From: Rhizobiales bacterium Y(2018)
GTDB lineage: Bacteria; Pseudomonadota; Alphaproteobacteria; Rhizobiales; Aestuariivirgaceae
Direction: 5' to 3'
Assembly: GCA_005502925.1 (NCBI GenBank)
Contig: SCPD01000014.1
Location: 124,001 to 188,000, forward strand
Length of the DNA: 64,000 bases
Each line of letters opens with the position of its first letter. Within the stretch, counting starts at the first letter, position 1. Below the pieces are notes generated by a model. The model ran no database searches. It was not told the origin of the DNA and saw only the letters and a program-made list of their open reading frames with translations. Shown in pieces: positions 1 to 8,834 of this stretch. The translations under genes and the position numbers were made by a program.

Positions 1-705
1 CTCTATGGCGGGAATGGTGATGACATACTTCGCGGTGGCGCGGGCGCCGACCTGCTGGACGGCGGAGCGGGCAAGGATCTGATCTCCTACTTGCATTCTC
101 CCACTTATGTCGTCGTGCATCTCGCAAACGGCTATGGCCTGTTTGGCGACGCACAAGGCGACACCCTGGCCGGAATCGAAGATGCGCAAGGCTCGGCGGG
201 AAGCGATTTCCTGTTCGGTAGCGCGGAGGCCAACTCTCTCACTGGCGTGGAAGGCAATGATACTCTCTGGGGTCTCGAGGGGAATGACCGCTTGTATGGC
301 GGAGATGGCGATGACACACTCTATGGCGATGCCGGCGTTGACTGGCTGAGGGGTGGTCAGGGCAAGGACAAGCTGGGCGGCGGCGCCAATGGTGACCTAT
401 TCGTCTTCGGTAACGGCGAGACGGCACTCGCCGCGGCCAATGCGGATGTCATCGTCGATTTCAGTCACGCGCAAGGCGACAAGATCGTTCTGACGTCAAT
501 GGATGCCAATGAGAATGTCGCCAACCATCAGGGCTTCACGTTCATCGGCGATGACGGCTTCTCCGGAGCGGCTGGCGAATTGCGCTATAACCACAGCAAT
601 GGAAATACCATCGTCTCCGGCGATCTCGATGGCGACGACGACGCCGATTTCCGCATCGTGCTGACGGGTCAGCACGAACTCGTCGCCAGTGATTTCATCT
701 TGTGA
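1..705 (+). CDS. RTX calcium-binding secreted protein, C-terminal part (5' truncated by window)
   Basis: The frame is open from base 1, so only the C-terminal 234 residues are seen. It contains GGxGxDxL-type nonapeptide repeats in two blocks: the first begins LYGGNGDDILRGG and the second includes GNDTLWGLEGNDRLYGG. These bind calcium and fold as a parallel beta-roll after secretion. The last ~90 residues (FVFG onward, ending in DADFRIVL and ASDFIL) resemble the serralysin-type C-terminal region that carries the uncleaved type I secretion signal. The exporter genes follow 22 bases downstream, so this is very likely a substrate of that system. The catalytic or adhesive N-terminal part lies outside the window, so the actual function is unknown. 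Confidence 0.85.
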   Translation, partial: LYGGNGDDILRGGAGADLLDGGAGKDLISYLHSPTYVVVHLANGYGLFGDAQGDTLAGIEDAQGSAGSDFLFGSAEANSLTGVEGNDTLWGLEGNDRLYGGDGDDTLYGDAGVDWLRGGQGKDKLGGGANGDLFVFGNGETALAAANADVIVDFSHAQGDKIVLTSMDANENVANHQGFTFIGDDGFSGAAGELRYNHSNGNTIVSGDLDGDDDADFRIVLTGQHELVASDFIL

Positions 706-727
706 TCGGACGGCTGGGGAGCTTCCA

Positions 728-2458
728 ATGGGCAGCGATCACAAGAACGGGCCGTCACGAGTAAGTCTCGTGGCGGCCCTGTCGTCATTCAACGCCGCCT
801 TCATCGGGATCGGCGCGCTGAGCGGGGCGGTGAACATACTGGCGCTCACCGGCTCGTTCTTCATGCTGCAGGTCTATGACCGGGTGGTGCCGGGGCGCAG
901 CATGCCGACGCTCGTCGGGCTCGTGCTGCTCGCCGGCCTGCTATTCGCTTTTCAGGGGATTCTGGACTTCATCCGCGCGCGGCTTCTCGTCCGCATCGGT
1001 TTGGCCGTCGATGCCCGGCTGTCGGGGCCCGTCTATGCGGCGCTGATCCGCCAGCCCTTGCGGAGCGGGCAGCAAGGCGACGGGCTGCAGCCCCTGCGCG
1101 ATCTCGACCAGGTGCGCTCTTTCCTGTCGGGCGCGGGGCCCACTGCCTTCTTCGATCTGCCTTGGATGCCGCTCTATATAGGTATCTGCTTCCTCTTCCA
1201 TGTCTGGATCGGCGTCGCCGCTTTGGCGGGCGCCCTGTTGCTCTGCGCCTTGGCGCTTCTCGCCGAAGGCCGCACGCGCAGGCCCATCCGGGAAACAGGC
1301 GCCCTGGCGGCGTCGCGCAGCGGGCTGGCCGAAGCGGCGCGCCGCAATGCCGAGGCACTCCAGGCGATGGGTTTCGCCGCCCAGATGGAAGCGCGCTGGG
1401 CGGTGGTCAACGACGCCTATCTCGACGCCCATGCGAAAGCGAGCGACGTCGCGGGTTCGCTCGGCACCGTCTCGCGCACCCTGCGCATTGCGTTACAATC
1501 GGCCATGCTGGCGCTCGGCGCCTGCCTGGTCATCGGGCAGGAGGCGAGCGGCGGCATCATGATCGCGAGCTCGATCATGATGAGCCGCGCTTTGGCGCCG
1601 GTCGAGCTTGCCATCGGAAACTGGAAGGGCTTCGTCTCGGCGCGGCAAGGCTGGCGCCGGCTCGGCGCACTTCTGGGGAGCGAGCCGAACGCCGTACCGC
1701 GTACCAGCTTGCCCGCCCCCCAGGCGACACTTGCGGTCGAGGGCGTCAGCGCGACACCACCGGGCGACGGCCGGCTGGTGGTGCGCGATATGAGCTTCAG
1801 CCTCGCCAGGGGAGCCGGTCTTGGCATCATCGGGCCCAGCGCCTCCGGCAAGTCGTCGCTGGCGCGGGTACTCGCCGGTCTCTGGCAGCCGGTACGCGGC
1901 ACGGTCCGGCTCGACGGCGCCGCCCTCGATCAATGGGCGCCGGAGGAACTCGGCCGGCATGTCGGCTATCTGCCGCAGGATGTGCAGCTCTTCGACGGCA
2001 CGATCGCCCAGAATATCGCGCGCTTCGAGCCCGGGGCGCCGGCCGACAAGATTCTGAAGGCGGCGCATCTGGCCGGCGTGCATGATCTCATCGTGCATCT
2101 GCCGGAAGGTTATGAGACCCGTATCGGCGAAGCGGGGGCAAGGCTCTCGGCCGGCCAGCGCCAGCGCGTGGCGCTCGCCCGGGCGCTCTTTGGCGATCCC
2201 TTCCTGGTGATCCTGGACGAACCCAATTCCAATCTCGACACGGAAGGCGAGGCAGCCCTCGGCCGCGCCATAACCAGTGTGCGCGAGCGGGGCGGCATCG
2301 CCATTGTTATTGCGCACCGGCCGAGCGCGCTGGCGCCCCTCGACCAGCTTCTGGTGATGGCGGAAGGCCGGCCGCAGATGCTTGGACCGCGCGATCAGGT
2401 GCTGGCGCGTCTCGCCCGCCCTAAAGCCGCGCAACCAGAACTGAAGGTGGCCTCATGA
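728..2458 (+). CDS. Type I secretion system permease/ATPase (PrtD/HlyB family)
   Basis: Inner-membrane ABC exporter of 576 residues that powers export of RTX proteins. Residues ~20-290 form the membrane domain, and there is no N-terminal C39-like domain, so this is the PrtD rather than the HlyB layout. The ATPase domain follows, with Walker A GPSASGKSS near residue 370, signature LSAGQRQR near 473 and Walker B LVILDEP near 492. I chose the ATG at 728 because GGGGAG lies eight bases upstream; the frame is open further 5' but has no better site. The stop overlaps the next start as ATGA, so exporter and fusion protein are translationally coupled. No outer-membrane TolC gene is present in the window; it is probably supplied elsewhere. 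Confidence 0.93.
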   Translation: MGSDHKNGPSRVSLVAALSSFNAAFIGIGALSGAVNILALTGSFFMLQVYDRVVPGRSMPTLVGLVLLAGLLFAFQGILDFIRARLLVRIGLAVDARLSGPVYAALIRQPLRSGQQGDGLQPLRDLDQVRSFLSGAGPTAFFDLPWMPLYIGICFLFHVWIGVAALAGALLLCALALLAEGRTRRPIRETGALAASRSGLAEAARRNAEALQAMGFAAQMEARWAVVNDAYLDAHAKASDVAGSLGTVSRTLRIALQSAMLALGACLVIGQEASGGIMIASSIMMSRALAPVELAIGNWKGFVSARQGWRRLGALLGSEPNAVPRTSLPAPQATLAVEGVSATPPGDGRLVVRDMSFSLARGAGLGIIGPSASGKSSLARVLAGLWQPVRGTVRLDGAALDQWAPEELGRHVGYLPQDVQLFDGTIAQNIARFEPGAPADKILKAAHLAGVHDLIVHLPEGYETRIGEAGARLSAGQRQRVALARALFGDPFLVILDEPNSNLDTEGEAALGRAITSVRERGGIAIVIAHRPSALAPLDQLLVMAEGRPQMLGPRDQVLARLARPKAAQPELKVAS

Positions 2459-3738
2459 CCGGAACCGCCCATAGAACCGAGCGTGCCATCAGGCGTTATC
2501 TGCTGGCCGGCTTCGCGAGCCTCGGACTTCTTGTTCTCGGCGTCGGCGGTCTCGCCGCCATGACCAATCTCTCGGGCGCCGTCATCGCGCCGGGCCGGCT
2601 GGTGGTCGACACCAATGTGAAGAAGGTCCAGCATCCCTCAGGCGGCGTCATCGGCGCCATCCGGGTGCGCGAGGGCGACCCGGTGAAAGCCGGTCAGCTC
2701 CTGATCCGTCTCGATGCGACGGTGACCGAGGCGAATCTCGCCATCGTGAGCAAGAGCCTCGATGAATTCGCAGCCCGCCAGGCCCGCCTCGCGGCGGAGC
2801 GCGATGGTGCCGAGGCGATCAGCTTTCCGGAAGGTCTGCCGCCGAACCTCATCGCCGGCGAGACCTCGCTATTCAACCTCAGACATGAAGCGCGCGCCGG
2901 CAAACGGGCGCAGCTCAAGGAGCGCATCACCCAAATCGGTGATGAAATCTCGGGCCTCGACCAGCAGAAGACGGCAAAGGCGCGGGAGATCGCGTTGATC
3001 GCCGATGAACTCGAAGGCATCCGCAAGCTGTGGAAGCAGAAGCTCGTCTCGATCGGGCGGGTGACGCTGCTCGAGCGCGACGCCGCGCGCATCGACGGTG
3101 AGCATGGCCGTCTCATCGCCGCCATCGCCCAGGCAAAAGGCCGGGTCGGCGAAACCGAATTGCAGATCCTGCAGATCGACCAGGACTTCCGCAGCGAGGT
3201 TGCCGGTGAGCTGCGCGATGTCGAAGCGAAGGTCGCCGAATACAGCGAGCGCAAGATCGCAGCCGAAGACCAGTTGAAGCGCGTCGACATCAAGGCCCCG
3301 CAGGACGGCGTCGTCCATCAGCTGGCGGTACATACGGTAGGTGGCGTGGTGCAAGGCGGCGAGGCGCTGATGCTGATCGTGCCGGTGAGCGACGAGCTGA
3401 CGGTGGAAGCGCGCATCGCGCCGCAGGATATCGATCAGATCGCCGCCGGTCAGAACGCCCTGTTGCGGCTTTCCGCCTTTAACCAGGCGACGACTCCGGA
3501 GCTCACCGGCCGTCTGGTCACGGTCGCCGCCGATCTCACGACGGATGAGAAGACCGGGTTGAGCTTCTATTCCGCACGGGTGAGTCTATCCCGCAGCGAG
3601 ATCGCCAAGCTCAAAGGCCTGGCGCTGGCGCCCGGCATGCCGGCGGAAGTGTTCTTCCCGACGCATGAGCGCACCATCCTCTCCTATCTGGTGAAGCCGT
3701 TGAGCGACCAGATGGAACGCGCCTTCAGGGAAGAGTGA
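2455..3738 (+). CDS. HlyD/PrtE-family type I secretion membrane fusion protein
   Basis: 427-residue periplasmic adaptor linking the ABC exporter to an outer-membrane channel. A short cytoplasmic N-terminus is followed by one membrane helix (residues ~15-38, LLAGFASLGLLVLGVGG) and a beta/lipoyl segment (VKKVQHPSGGVIGAIRVREGDPVKAG). A long helical hairpin rich in Glu, Lys, Arg and Gln spans ~95-265. The second lipoyl half (IKAPQDGVVHQL) and a C-terminal beta domain ending RAFREE follow. Length and order are normal for the HlyD/PrtE family. It overlaps the ATPase gene by four bases and precedes a second RTX gene by 24 bases, so one operon is likely. Confidence 0.93.
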   Translation: MTGTAHRTERAIRRYLLAGFASLGLLVLGVGGLAAMTNLSGAVIAPGRLVVDTNVKKVQHPSGGVIGAIRVREGDPVKAGQLLIRLDATVTEANLAIVSKSLDEFAARQARLAAERDGAEAISFPEGLPPNLIAGETSLFNLRHEARAGKRAQLKERITQIGDEISGLDQQKTAKAREIALIADELEGIRKLWKQKLVSIGRVTLLERDAARIDGEHGRLIAAIAQAKGRVGETELQILQIDQDFRSEVAGELRDVEAKVAEYSERKIAAEDQLKRVDIKAPQDGVVHQLAVHTVGGVVQGGEALMLIVPVSDELTVEARIAPQDIDQIAAGQNALLRLSAFNQATTPELTGRLVTVAADLTTDEKTGLSFYSARVSLSRSEIAKLKGLALAPGMPAEVFFPTHERTILSYLVKPLSDQMERAFREE

Positions 3739-3762
3739 CGCGCAACGCAAAGGAGTCCTCGC

Positions 3763-4764
3763 ATGGCCAAGATCGATCCCGTCCCCGGCACCCGGCCGCC
3801 CGGCAACGACGACAGATTTCGTTTCGATCTCAATATCCTGTTCGGCACCGACAACAACGATACCCTGGTCGGCGGCGCCGGCGACGACCGCATGTCGGGT
3901 CGCAAGGGAGATGACACGTTGATCGGGGGCGGCGGCAATGACCGGATCGATGGCGGTGACGGCAGCGACACGCTCTTCGGGCAGGAGGGCGATGATACCT
4001 TCACCCCGGGTGCCGGACGCGATTATGTCTATGGCGGCTCTTCGACCGGCGACTCCGGCATCGACACCGTTTCCTACGCCAATTACAGCGGCGGCGTCTC
4101 AGTCAGCCTGTTCAATGGCTATGGCTATCAGAAATCGCTAGGCAAGGAAGCCGACCGGGACGATCTCTTTGGCATCGAGAATATCATCGGCTCGGCCTTC
4201 GACGACAATCTGGGGGGCGATGACAAGGTCAACCGGATCATGGGCGGTGACGGCAACGACACACTCGATGGCTGGGGAGGCGATGATCATCTTGATGGCG
4301 GCGATGGCGACGACACGCTCTTCGGTTCGGGAGGCAATGACACGCTGTTGGGTGGTGCCGGTGACGATGAGCTGCATGGCATAGAGGGGACGGACACTCT
4401 CGATGGCGGCGCCGGCGAGGATGATCTCTATGGCGGGTCGGAGGCGGACGTCCTGACCGGCGGCAGCGATGCCGACACGTTCCATTTTGGTGTCACCAAC
4501 AACAATGGCGCCTGGGGGCGTGACACGATCACCGATTTCACCCACGAGGATACGATCGAGCTGCTCGGCTTCTTCTCAGAGCCGAGCTTCATCGGCCAGC
4601 AGGTTTTCGACGGCGTCGGCGGCAGCGGACAGATCCGCTACGAGCACCTGCAGAGCGGCGGCACGCTCATCCAGGTCGATTTCGAAGGCAACGGCACGGT
4701 CGACAAGGAGATCTTCCTCAACAATGTCGTGACCCTGACCACCGATGATTTCGCCTATTTCTGA
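3763..4764 (+). CDS. RTX calcium-binding repeat protein, probable type I secretion substrate
   Basis: 333-residue protein made almost wholly of RTX repeats. One block (DTLVGGAGDDRMSGRKGDD to SDTLFGQEGDD) is followed by a spacer containing GIDTVSYANYSGG. A longer block (RIMGGDGNDTLDG through LYGGSEADVLTGG) leads into a serralysin-like C-terminal domain with VDFEGNGTVDKEIF and a terminal TTDDFAYF. No enzymatic domain and no Sec signal are visible, as expected for a type I substrate. The extreme N-terminus (AKIDPVPGTRPPGNDDR) is disordered-looking. The ATG at 3763 follows AAAGGAG. It shares C-terminal sequence features with the truncated RTX protein at the window start, so both probably use the exporter between them. 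The role (biofilm matrix, surface layer or calcium binding) cannot be told from sequence. Confidence 0.9.
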   Translation: MAKIDPVPGTRPPGNDDRFRFDLNILFGTDNNDTLVGGAGDDRMSGRKGDDTLIGGGGNDRIDGGDGSDTLFGQEGDDTFTPGAGRDYVYGGSSTGDSGIDTVSYANYSGGVSVSLFNGYGYQKSLGKEADRDDLFGIENIIGSAFDDNLGGDDKVNRIMGGDGNDTLDGWGGDDHLDGGDGDDTLFGSGGNDTLLGGAGDDELHGIEGTDTLDGGAGEDDLYGGSEADVLTGGSDADTFHFGVTNNNGAWGRDTITDFTHEDTIELLGFFSEPSFIGQQVFDGVGGSGQIRYEHLQSGGTLIQVDFEGNGTVDKEIFLNNVVTLTTDDFAYF

Positions 4765-4772
4765 AGAACCTT

Positions 4773-4798
4773 CCCTTCTCCCGCAAGCGGGAGAAGGG
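4773..4798. terminator. 12-bp perfect palindrome between convergent genes
   Basis: CCCTTCTCCCGC and its exact complement are separated by AA, between the stops of the RTX gene and the convergent TetR gene. It can fold equally from either strand, but has no clear T-tract, so factor-independent termination is not certain. The same stem core recurs at 55871-55895 and 56030-56055, so it is also a member of a dispersed palindromic repeat family. Confidence 0.6.
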
Positions 4799-4805
4799 GA
4801 AATCC

Positions 4806-5438
4806 TTAGCGCTCGAGCTTGCCGAGCCTGGCTTCGAGCACGGCGTAGACCGCGGCGCGGGCCGTGTCGCGGTCGACGACGGAGGAATCGAGGCACCATT
4901 CGATCCACAGGCCGTCAATGAGCGCGATCACCGTCATGGCCAGCGCCTCGCCGTCGAGCTTGATCTTGCGGGCCTTGGCGATTTCGCTCAGCGCGTCGCC
5001 GATCGCCCGGCGATAGGCGTCGTAGGATCTGCGGTGCGAGGCCTTGAGGCGCGGATTGGTGGCGACCTCGCCCCACAGAGCGAGCCAGGCCCGGAGCGAT
5101 GATTTGGCGAACATCGGCGGCCGGAACATGGTGTCGATGACGGCGGTGAGGCGCTCCTCGGGCCCACCCTCGAAGAATAGGGTCTCGCGCCCGGCCGCGA
5201 GCATCGACTGGGTCATCGCCTCATAGACCTCGATCAGGAGGCCCGATATGCCGTCGAAATGATGGTTGATGAGCCCGCGCGAGACATTCGCCTCGCGCGA
5301 GATGCGATCCACCGTGAAGGCGGCGATGCCGCCTTCGGCCAGGCAGCGGATCGCCGCGTCGATGAGCATCTGGCGGCGCAGATCGGCATCGACGCGGGCG
5401 AAACGCGGCTTGGCTTTGGCGGCAGCGGTTTTTGTCAT
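4806..5438 (-). CDS. TetR/BetI-like transcriptional regulator
   Basis: 210-residue one-component repressor. An N-terminal helix-turn-helix lies near residues 25-75 (FTVDRISREANVSRGLINHHF). The ligand domain continues (GLLIEVYEAMTQSML ... IDGLWIEWCLD) and resembles BetI-type C-termini. Its ATG overlaps the stop of the upstream binding-protein gene (ATGA). It is therefore the last gene of the peptide-transport operon starting near 12648 and probably represses that operon in response to the transported compound or a product. This is inference from position; the ligand is unknown. A candidate operator lies at 12656-12681. Confidence 0.88.
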   Translation of the reverse strand: MTKTAAAKAKPRFARVDADLRRQMLIDAAIRCLAEGGIAAFTVDRISREANVSRGLINHHFDGISGLLIEVYEAMTQSMLAAGRETLFFEGGPEERLTAVIDTMFRPPMFAKSSLRAWLALWGEVATNPRLKASHRRSYDAYRRAIGDALSEIAKARKIKLDGEALAMTVIALIDGLWIEWCLDSSVVDRDTARAAVYAVLEARLGKLER

Positions 5439-7003
5439 GCTTTCTGCTTCTTGAAGCCGACCGGGTTGGGATAGCCGTCGGCAAGGATTTCGGGCTCGAT
5501 GGTGTTGCGGTGCACGGCAACGAAAGGCTCATGGCAGATGAAGATGAAGCCGCCTGACTCCTCCATCAGATCCTCCATGCGGTTATACATCGCCTTGCGT
5601 TTGCCCTGATCGCCTTCCGACAAAGCCTTGTTGTAGAGCTCTTCATATTCCGGGCTGTTGAAGGCCGACCAGTTATAGACGCCGATCTGATCGGGCCGGA
5701 ACCAGACGGTATTCTCCGACGGGTCGATGCCGCCGGCAAAGGCCATCAGCACCATATCCAGATTCTTATAGCCATCGCCCTGGGTCTTGTCGCCCAGCAC
5801 CCAATAGGCGCCCTCGTCAAAGGGCTGGATATCGACGGTGATGCCGGCCTGGGCCATGGTCGCCTGGATGATCTGACACGCCGTCATGTAGCGCGAGTCG
5901 TTGAGGGTGGCGAGATTGACCTTGAGATCACTTGCCCCGGCCTCGGCGAGGAGCGCCTTGGCCTTCTCATAATCCGGCTTGTCGATGATGTTCCTGGCCC
6001 GGGTAAAGAGGGTGCCCGGCTGCACCACGCCAGTCGAGCGCGGCACCAGGCCGTCATAAGTGCCGGCGATCACCTGGTCGCCGTCAAAGGCATATTGCAG
6101 CGCCTGGCGGACCTTCGGGTCCTTGAGCTTGGGATTGTCTATATTGATGGTGAGCCAGACATATCGCGTCGACTGGGCCTCGATGAGCACCGTCTCGGCG
6201 AGCGGCTTTTCCCGCAGCGGCTTGGCCGCCGCCACCGCGACCCGGCAATAATCGAAAGCCTTGGCCTCGTAAGCGAGCTGGGCCGCCTCGTCGTCATCGA
6301 CGATGCTGATCTCGATCGCCGGGAAATCGGGCTTGGGGCCCGGCCAGTCGGGATTGGCCTTGAGCACGACCTTCTGCTTGGGCTCCCATTTCTCGAGGAC
6401 ATAAGGACCGCATTGCGCGGGTATCTCGGTCGTGTATCTGCCGCCCACCTTCTCGACCGCCGCCTTGCAGACGATATGGCCGCCATAATAGGGGAGCGAG
6501 GCGAGCCAGATCGGCTGATACGGCTCCTTAAGATGAATGATGCCGGAGCGCTCGTCCTTGACCTCGACATGGTCGAGCTTCTCGAACTGGTATTTCCACG
6601 GCGATTCATTGGCCGGGTTGGCGATGCGCTCGAAGGAGAATTTCACGTCCTCGGGCGTCAGCGCGCCGAAGCCGCCGGTCCATTTGAGGCCGGGAATGAG
6701 CGTGAAGGCGATGCTGGTCGGGCTCGTCTGCTCGATCTTCTCGGCAGCCCAGGGCGATATGGTATTGCCCTTGCGCATGTCGGAAAGGCGCACCAGCGAG
6801 GTGAGCACGCAGCGATTGGTGATGTCCTCGAGCCCGCCGATCTCGTAGGCCGGGTCGAATTTCTGGATGTCGCCTTCGCCCCTGATGCGCAGAAGATCGC
6901 CCTCGGCGGCGAAACTCAGGCGCGGCGAGAGCATGATACCGGAGCCCAGCAGCGCGGAGAGCTGCAGAAAGCCGCGGCGGTCGAAATGTCCTTTGATCTT
7001 CAT
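5435..7003 (-). CDS. ABC transporter substrate-binding protein, family 5 (dipeptide/oligopeptide type)
   Basis: 522-residue periplasmic solute receptor. The N-terminus carries a twin-arginine-like signal (DRRGFLQLSALLGSG). The mature part has family hallmarks: LKWTGGFGALTPEDVKFSFERI, ALQYAFDGDQVIAGTYDGL and a C-terminal YNRMEDLMEESGGFIFI. ATG at 7003 is preferred because GGGAGGAG lies eight bases upstream; an extended frame to 7039 lacks such a site. It is preceded by permease and ATPase genes and followed by an overlapping TetR gene. Substrates of this family range from peptides to opines and glutathione, so the cargo is not fixed by sequence. Confidence 0.92.
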   Translation of the reverse strand: MKIKGHFDRRGFLQLSALLGSGIMLSPRLSFAAEGDLLRIRGEGDIQKFDPAYEIGGLEDITNRCVLTSLVRLSDMRKGNTISPWAAEKIEQTSPTSIAFTLIPGLKWTGGFGALTPEDVKFSFERIANPANESPWKYQFEKLDHVEVKDERSGIIHLKEPYQPIWLASLPYYGGHIVCKAAVEKVGGRYTTEIPAQCGPYVLEKWEPKQKVVLKANPDWPGPKPDFPAIEISIVDDDEAAQLAYEAKAFDYCRVAVAAAKPLREKPLAETVLIEAQSTRYVWLTINIDNPKLKDPKVRQALQYAFDGDQVIAGTYDGLVPRSTGVVQPGTLFTRARNIIDKPDYEKAKALLAEAGASDLKVNLATLNDSRYMTACQIIQATMAQAGITVDIQPFDEGAYWVLGDKTQGDGYKNLDMVLMAFAGGIDPSENTVWFRPDQIGVYNWSAFNSPEYEELYNKALSEGDQGKRKAMYNRMEDLMEESGGFIFICHEPFVAVHRNTIEPEILADGYPNPVGFKKQKA

Positions 7004-7017
7004 TTTTCTACTCCTCC

Positions 7018-7986
7018 CTAATTGATTGGATAGTGACAACGCACTTTATGGTCGGCAGTCAGAGATGAAAGCGCCGGGGCCTCGGCGCGGCAGCGCGGCT
7101 GCGCCAAGGGGCAACGTGTGTGGAACTCGCAGCCTTTCGGACGCTTGAGGATGCTCGGCACCTCGCCGGTGATGGCGAGATGCTGGCGCCGCTGCCTCGG
7201 ATCGGGAATAGGCTCTGAGGCGATGAGGGACGCCGTATAGGGATGGCGCGCCTTGGCGAAGATCGTTTGCGTCGGCCCTTCCTCGACGATGCGGCCCATA
7301 TACATCACGGCGATCCGGTCCGAGACATGGCGGACCACCGCGAGATTATGGGTGACGATGATGTAGGAGAGATCGAGGTCGTCCTTGAGCTTGGTCATCA
7401 GATTGAGAATCTCGCCCTGGATCGAGACGTCGAGGCCGGCGGTCGGCTCATCGGCGATGACCAGCGACGGCCGCAAGGCGAGGGCCCGGGCGACACCGGC
7501 GCGGCGCGCCTGGCCGCCCGACAATTCATGCGGGTATCGGCTGACGAAGTCGGCCGGCAATCCGACGAGTTTCAGAAGCGCCTGCGCCGCCTCGCGCCGG
7601 GAGGTCATGGCGGCGCCATGAATGACGAAGGGCTCGGTGATGGCGGCGCCGATCGACACGCGCGGGCTCAAGGAACCGACCGGATCCTGGAACATCATCG
7701 CCGTCTTGCGGCGCAAATGCCGGAAGGCGGAAGGCTCCGTTCCCGCAATGGCGGCACCCTCGAAACGGACGCTGCCCCGGCTTCTCGGCACGAGGCCCAG
7801 CAGCGCCCGCGCCAGGGTCGTCTTGCCGGAGCCAGACTCGCCCACTAACCCTAAGGTCTCGCCAGGGACAACGGCCAGCGATATGTCATCGAGGATCATG
7901 AGGCGGCGGGAACCCATCCCCAGCATGCCGCCGGGGGCACGGAAGTTCACGCCAAGCCCCTGAGCCTCGATGAGGGGCTGGGTCAT
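7018..7986 (-). CDS. ABC transporter ATP-binding protein (DppF/OppF-like)
   Basis: 322-residue cytoplasmic ATPase subunit of the peptide-type importer. It shows Walker A GESGSGKTT, signature LSGGQARR, Walker B LVIADEPTAGLD and the family's C-terminal oligopeptide-transporter motif with paired cysteines (GCEFHTRCPLAQPRC), which in relatives can bind an iron-sulphur cluster. It starts inside the stop of the upstream DppD-like gene (four-base overlap) and ends 14 bases before the binding-protein start. It acts as one half of a heterodimeric ATPase with its neighbour. Confidence 0.94.
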   Translation of the reverse strand: MTQPLIEAQGLGVNFRAPGGMLGMGSRRLMILDDISLAVVPGETLGLVGESGSGKTTLARALLGLVPRSRGSVRFEGAAIAGTEPSAFRHLRRKTAMMFQDPVGSLSPRVSIGAAITEPFVIHGAAMTSRREAAQALLKLVGLPADFVSRYPHELSGGQARRAGVARALALRPSLVIADEPTAGLDVSIQGEILNLMTKLKDDLDLSYIIVTHNLAVVRHVSDRIAVMYMGRIVEEGPTQTIFAKARHPYTASLIASEPIPDPRQRRQHLAITGEVPSILKRPKGCEFHTRCPLAQPRCRAEAPALSSLTADHKVRCHYPIN

Positions 7987-8834
7987 AACGCGGAGTCTCG
8001 GAGGAAGCCCGCGCGCTCGGAGTCCGAGATCACCGGCAGATAGCTGGTGCGCGCGGTGATGCGGGCCGGATCACAGGCGAGCAATGCGCGCGTATAAGGA
8101 TGGCGCGGCTTGTGGAAGATGTCGTCGACATCGCCGCCTTCCACCACCTCACCCTGATACATGACATAGACGCGGTCGCAGAGCTCGGCCACGACGCCCA
8201 GATGATGGGTGACGATGAGGATCCCGCCGCCATAGTCGCGGCGCAGCTCGCGGAACAGGTGGATGATTTGCGCTTCCATCGTGACGTCGAGCGCCGTTGT
8301 CGGCTCATCGGCAATGAGCAGGCTCGGATTGACGAGCAGAGCGGCGGCGATGGCGCAACGCTGGCGCATGCCGCCCGACAGCTCATGCGGATAGGCGCGG
8401 GCGCGCAGAGCGGGATCGGGGATGCCGACCCGCGCCAGCATGGCGACGGCGCGGTTGAGTTTCTCCATCGGGCCGCCGGGCATGCGGCACTGGAAGTCGA
8501 CCAGCTGCTCGCCGATGGTGAGCACCGGATTGAACGACGTCATCGGATCCTGGAACACCATGGCGATCTCATCGCCCCGCAAGGCGGCCTGCGCCCTCCG
8601 GTCGGCGCCGGTGATGACTTGGCCCTTGAAGGCGATGTCACCTGAGAGGATGCGCGAGCTCGACGGCAGGAGCCCGGTGATGGCCGAGGCGAGGGTGGAT
8701 TTGCCGGAGCCCGATTCCCCGACGAGACCGACGGCCTCGCCGAGCCTGACCTCCAGATTGGCCTTGCGCACCGCCTGGACGTGTCCGGCATAGTCGATGG
8801 TGAGATCGCGGATGGCGAGCAGAGGTTCGGTCAT
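7983..8834 (-). CDS. ABC transporter ATP-binding protein (DppD/OppD-like), short C-terminus
   Basis: 283-residue ATPase with Walker [10 protein letters not shown], signature LSGGMRQR and Walker [13 protein letters not shown], partner of the DppF-like subunit. It is shorter than typical DppD (around 320-330 residues) and ends [25 protein letters not shown]. The usual C-terminal GCxFxxRCP cysteine motif is absent here and present only in the partner. Start and stop both overlap neighbours by four bases, which argues that the short end is real rather than a frameshift. Confidence 0.93.
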   Translation of the reverse strand: MTEPLLAIRDLTIDYAGHVQAVRKANLEVRLGEAVGLVGESGSGKSTLASAITGLLPSSSRILSGDIAFKGQVITGADRRAQAALRGDEIAMVFQDPMTSFNPVLTIGEQLVDFQCRMPGGPMEKLNRAVAMLARVGIPDPALRARAYPHELSGGMRQRCAIAAALLVNPSLLIADEPTTALDVTMEAQIIHLFRELRRDYGGGILIVTHHLGVVAELCDRVYVMYQGEVVEGGDVDDIFHKPRHPYTRALLACDPARITARTSYLPVISDSERAGFLRDSAL

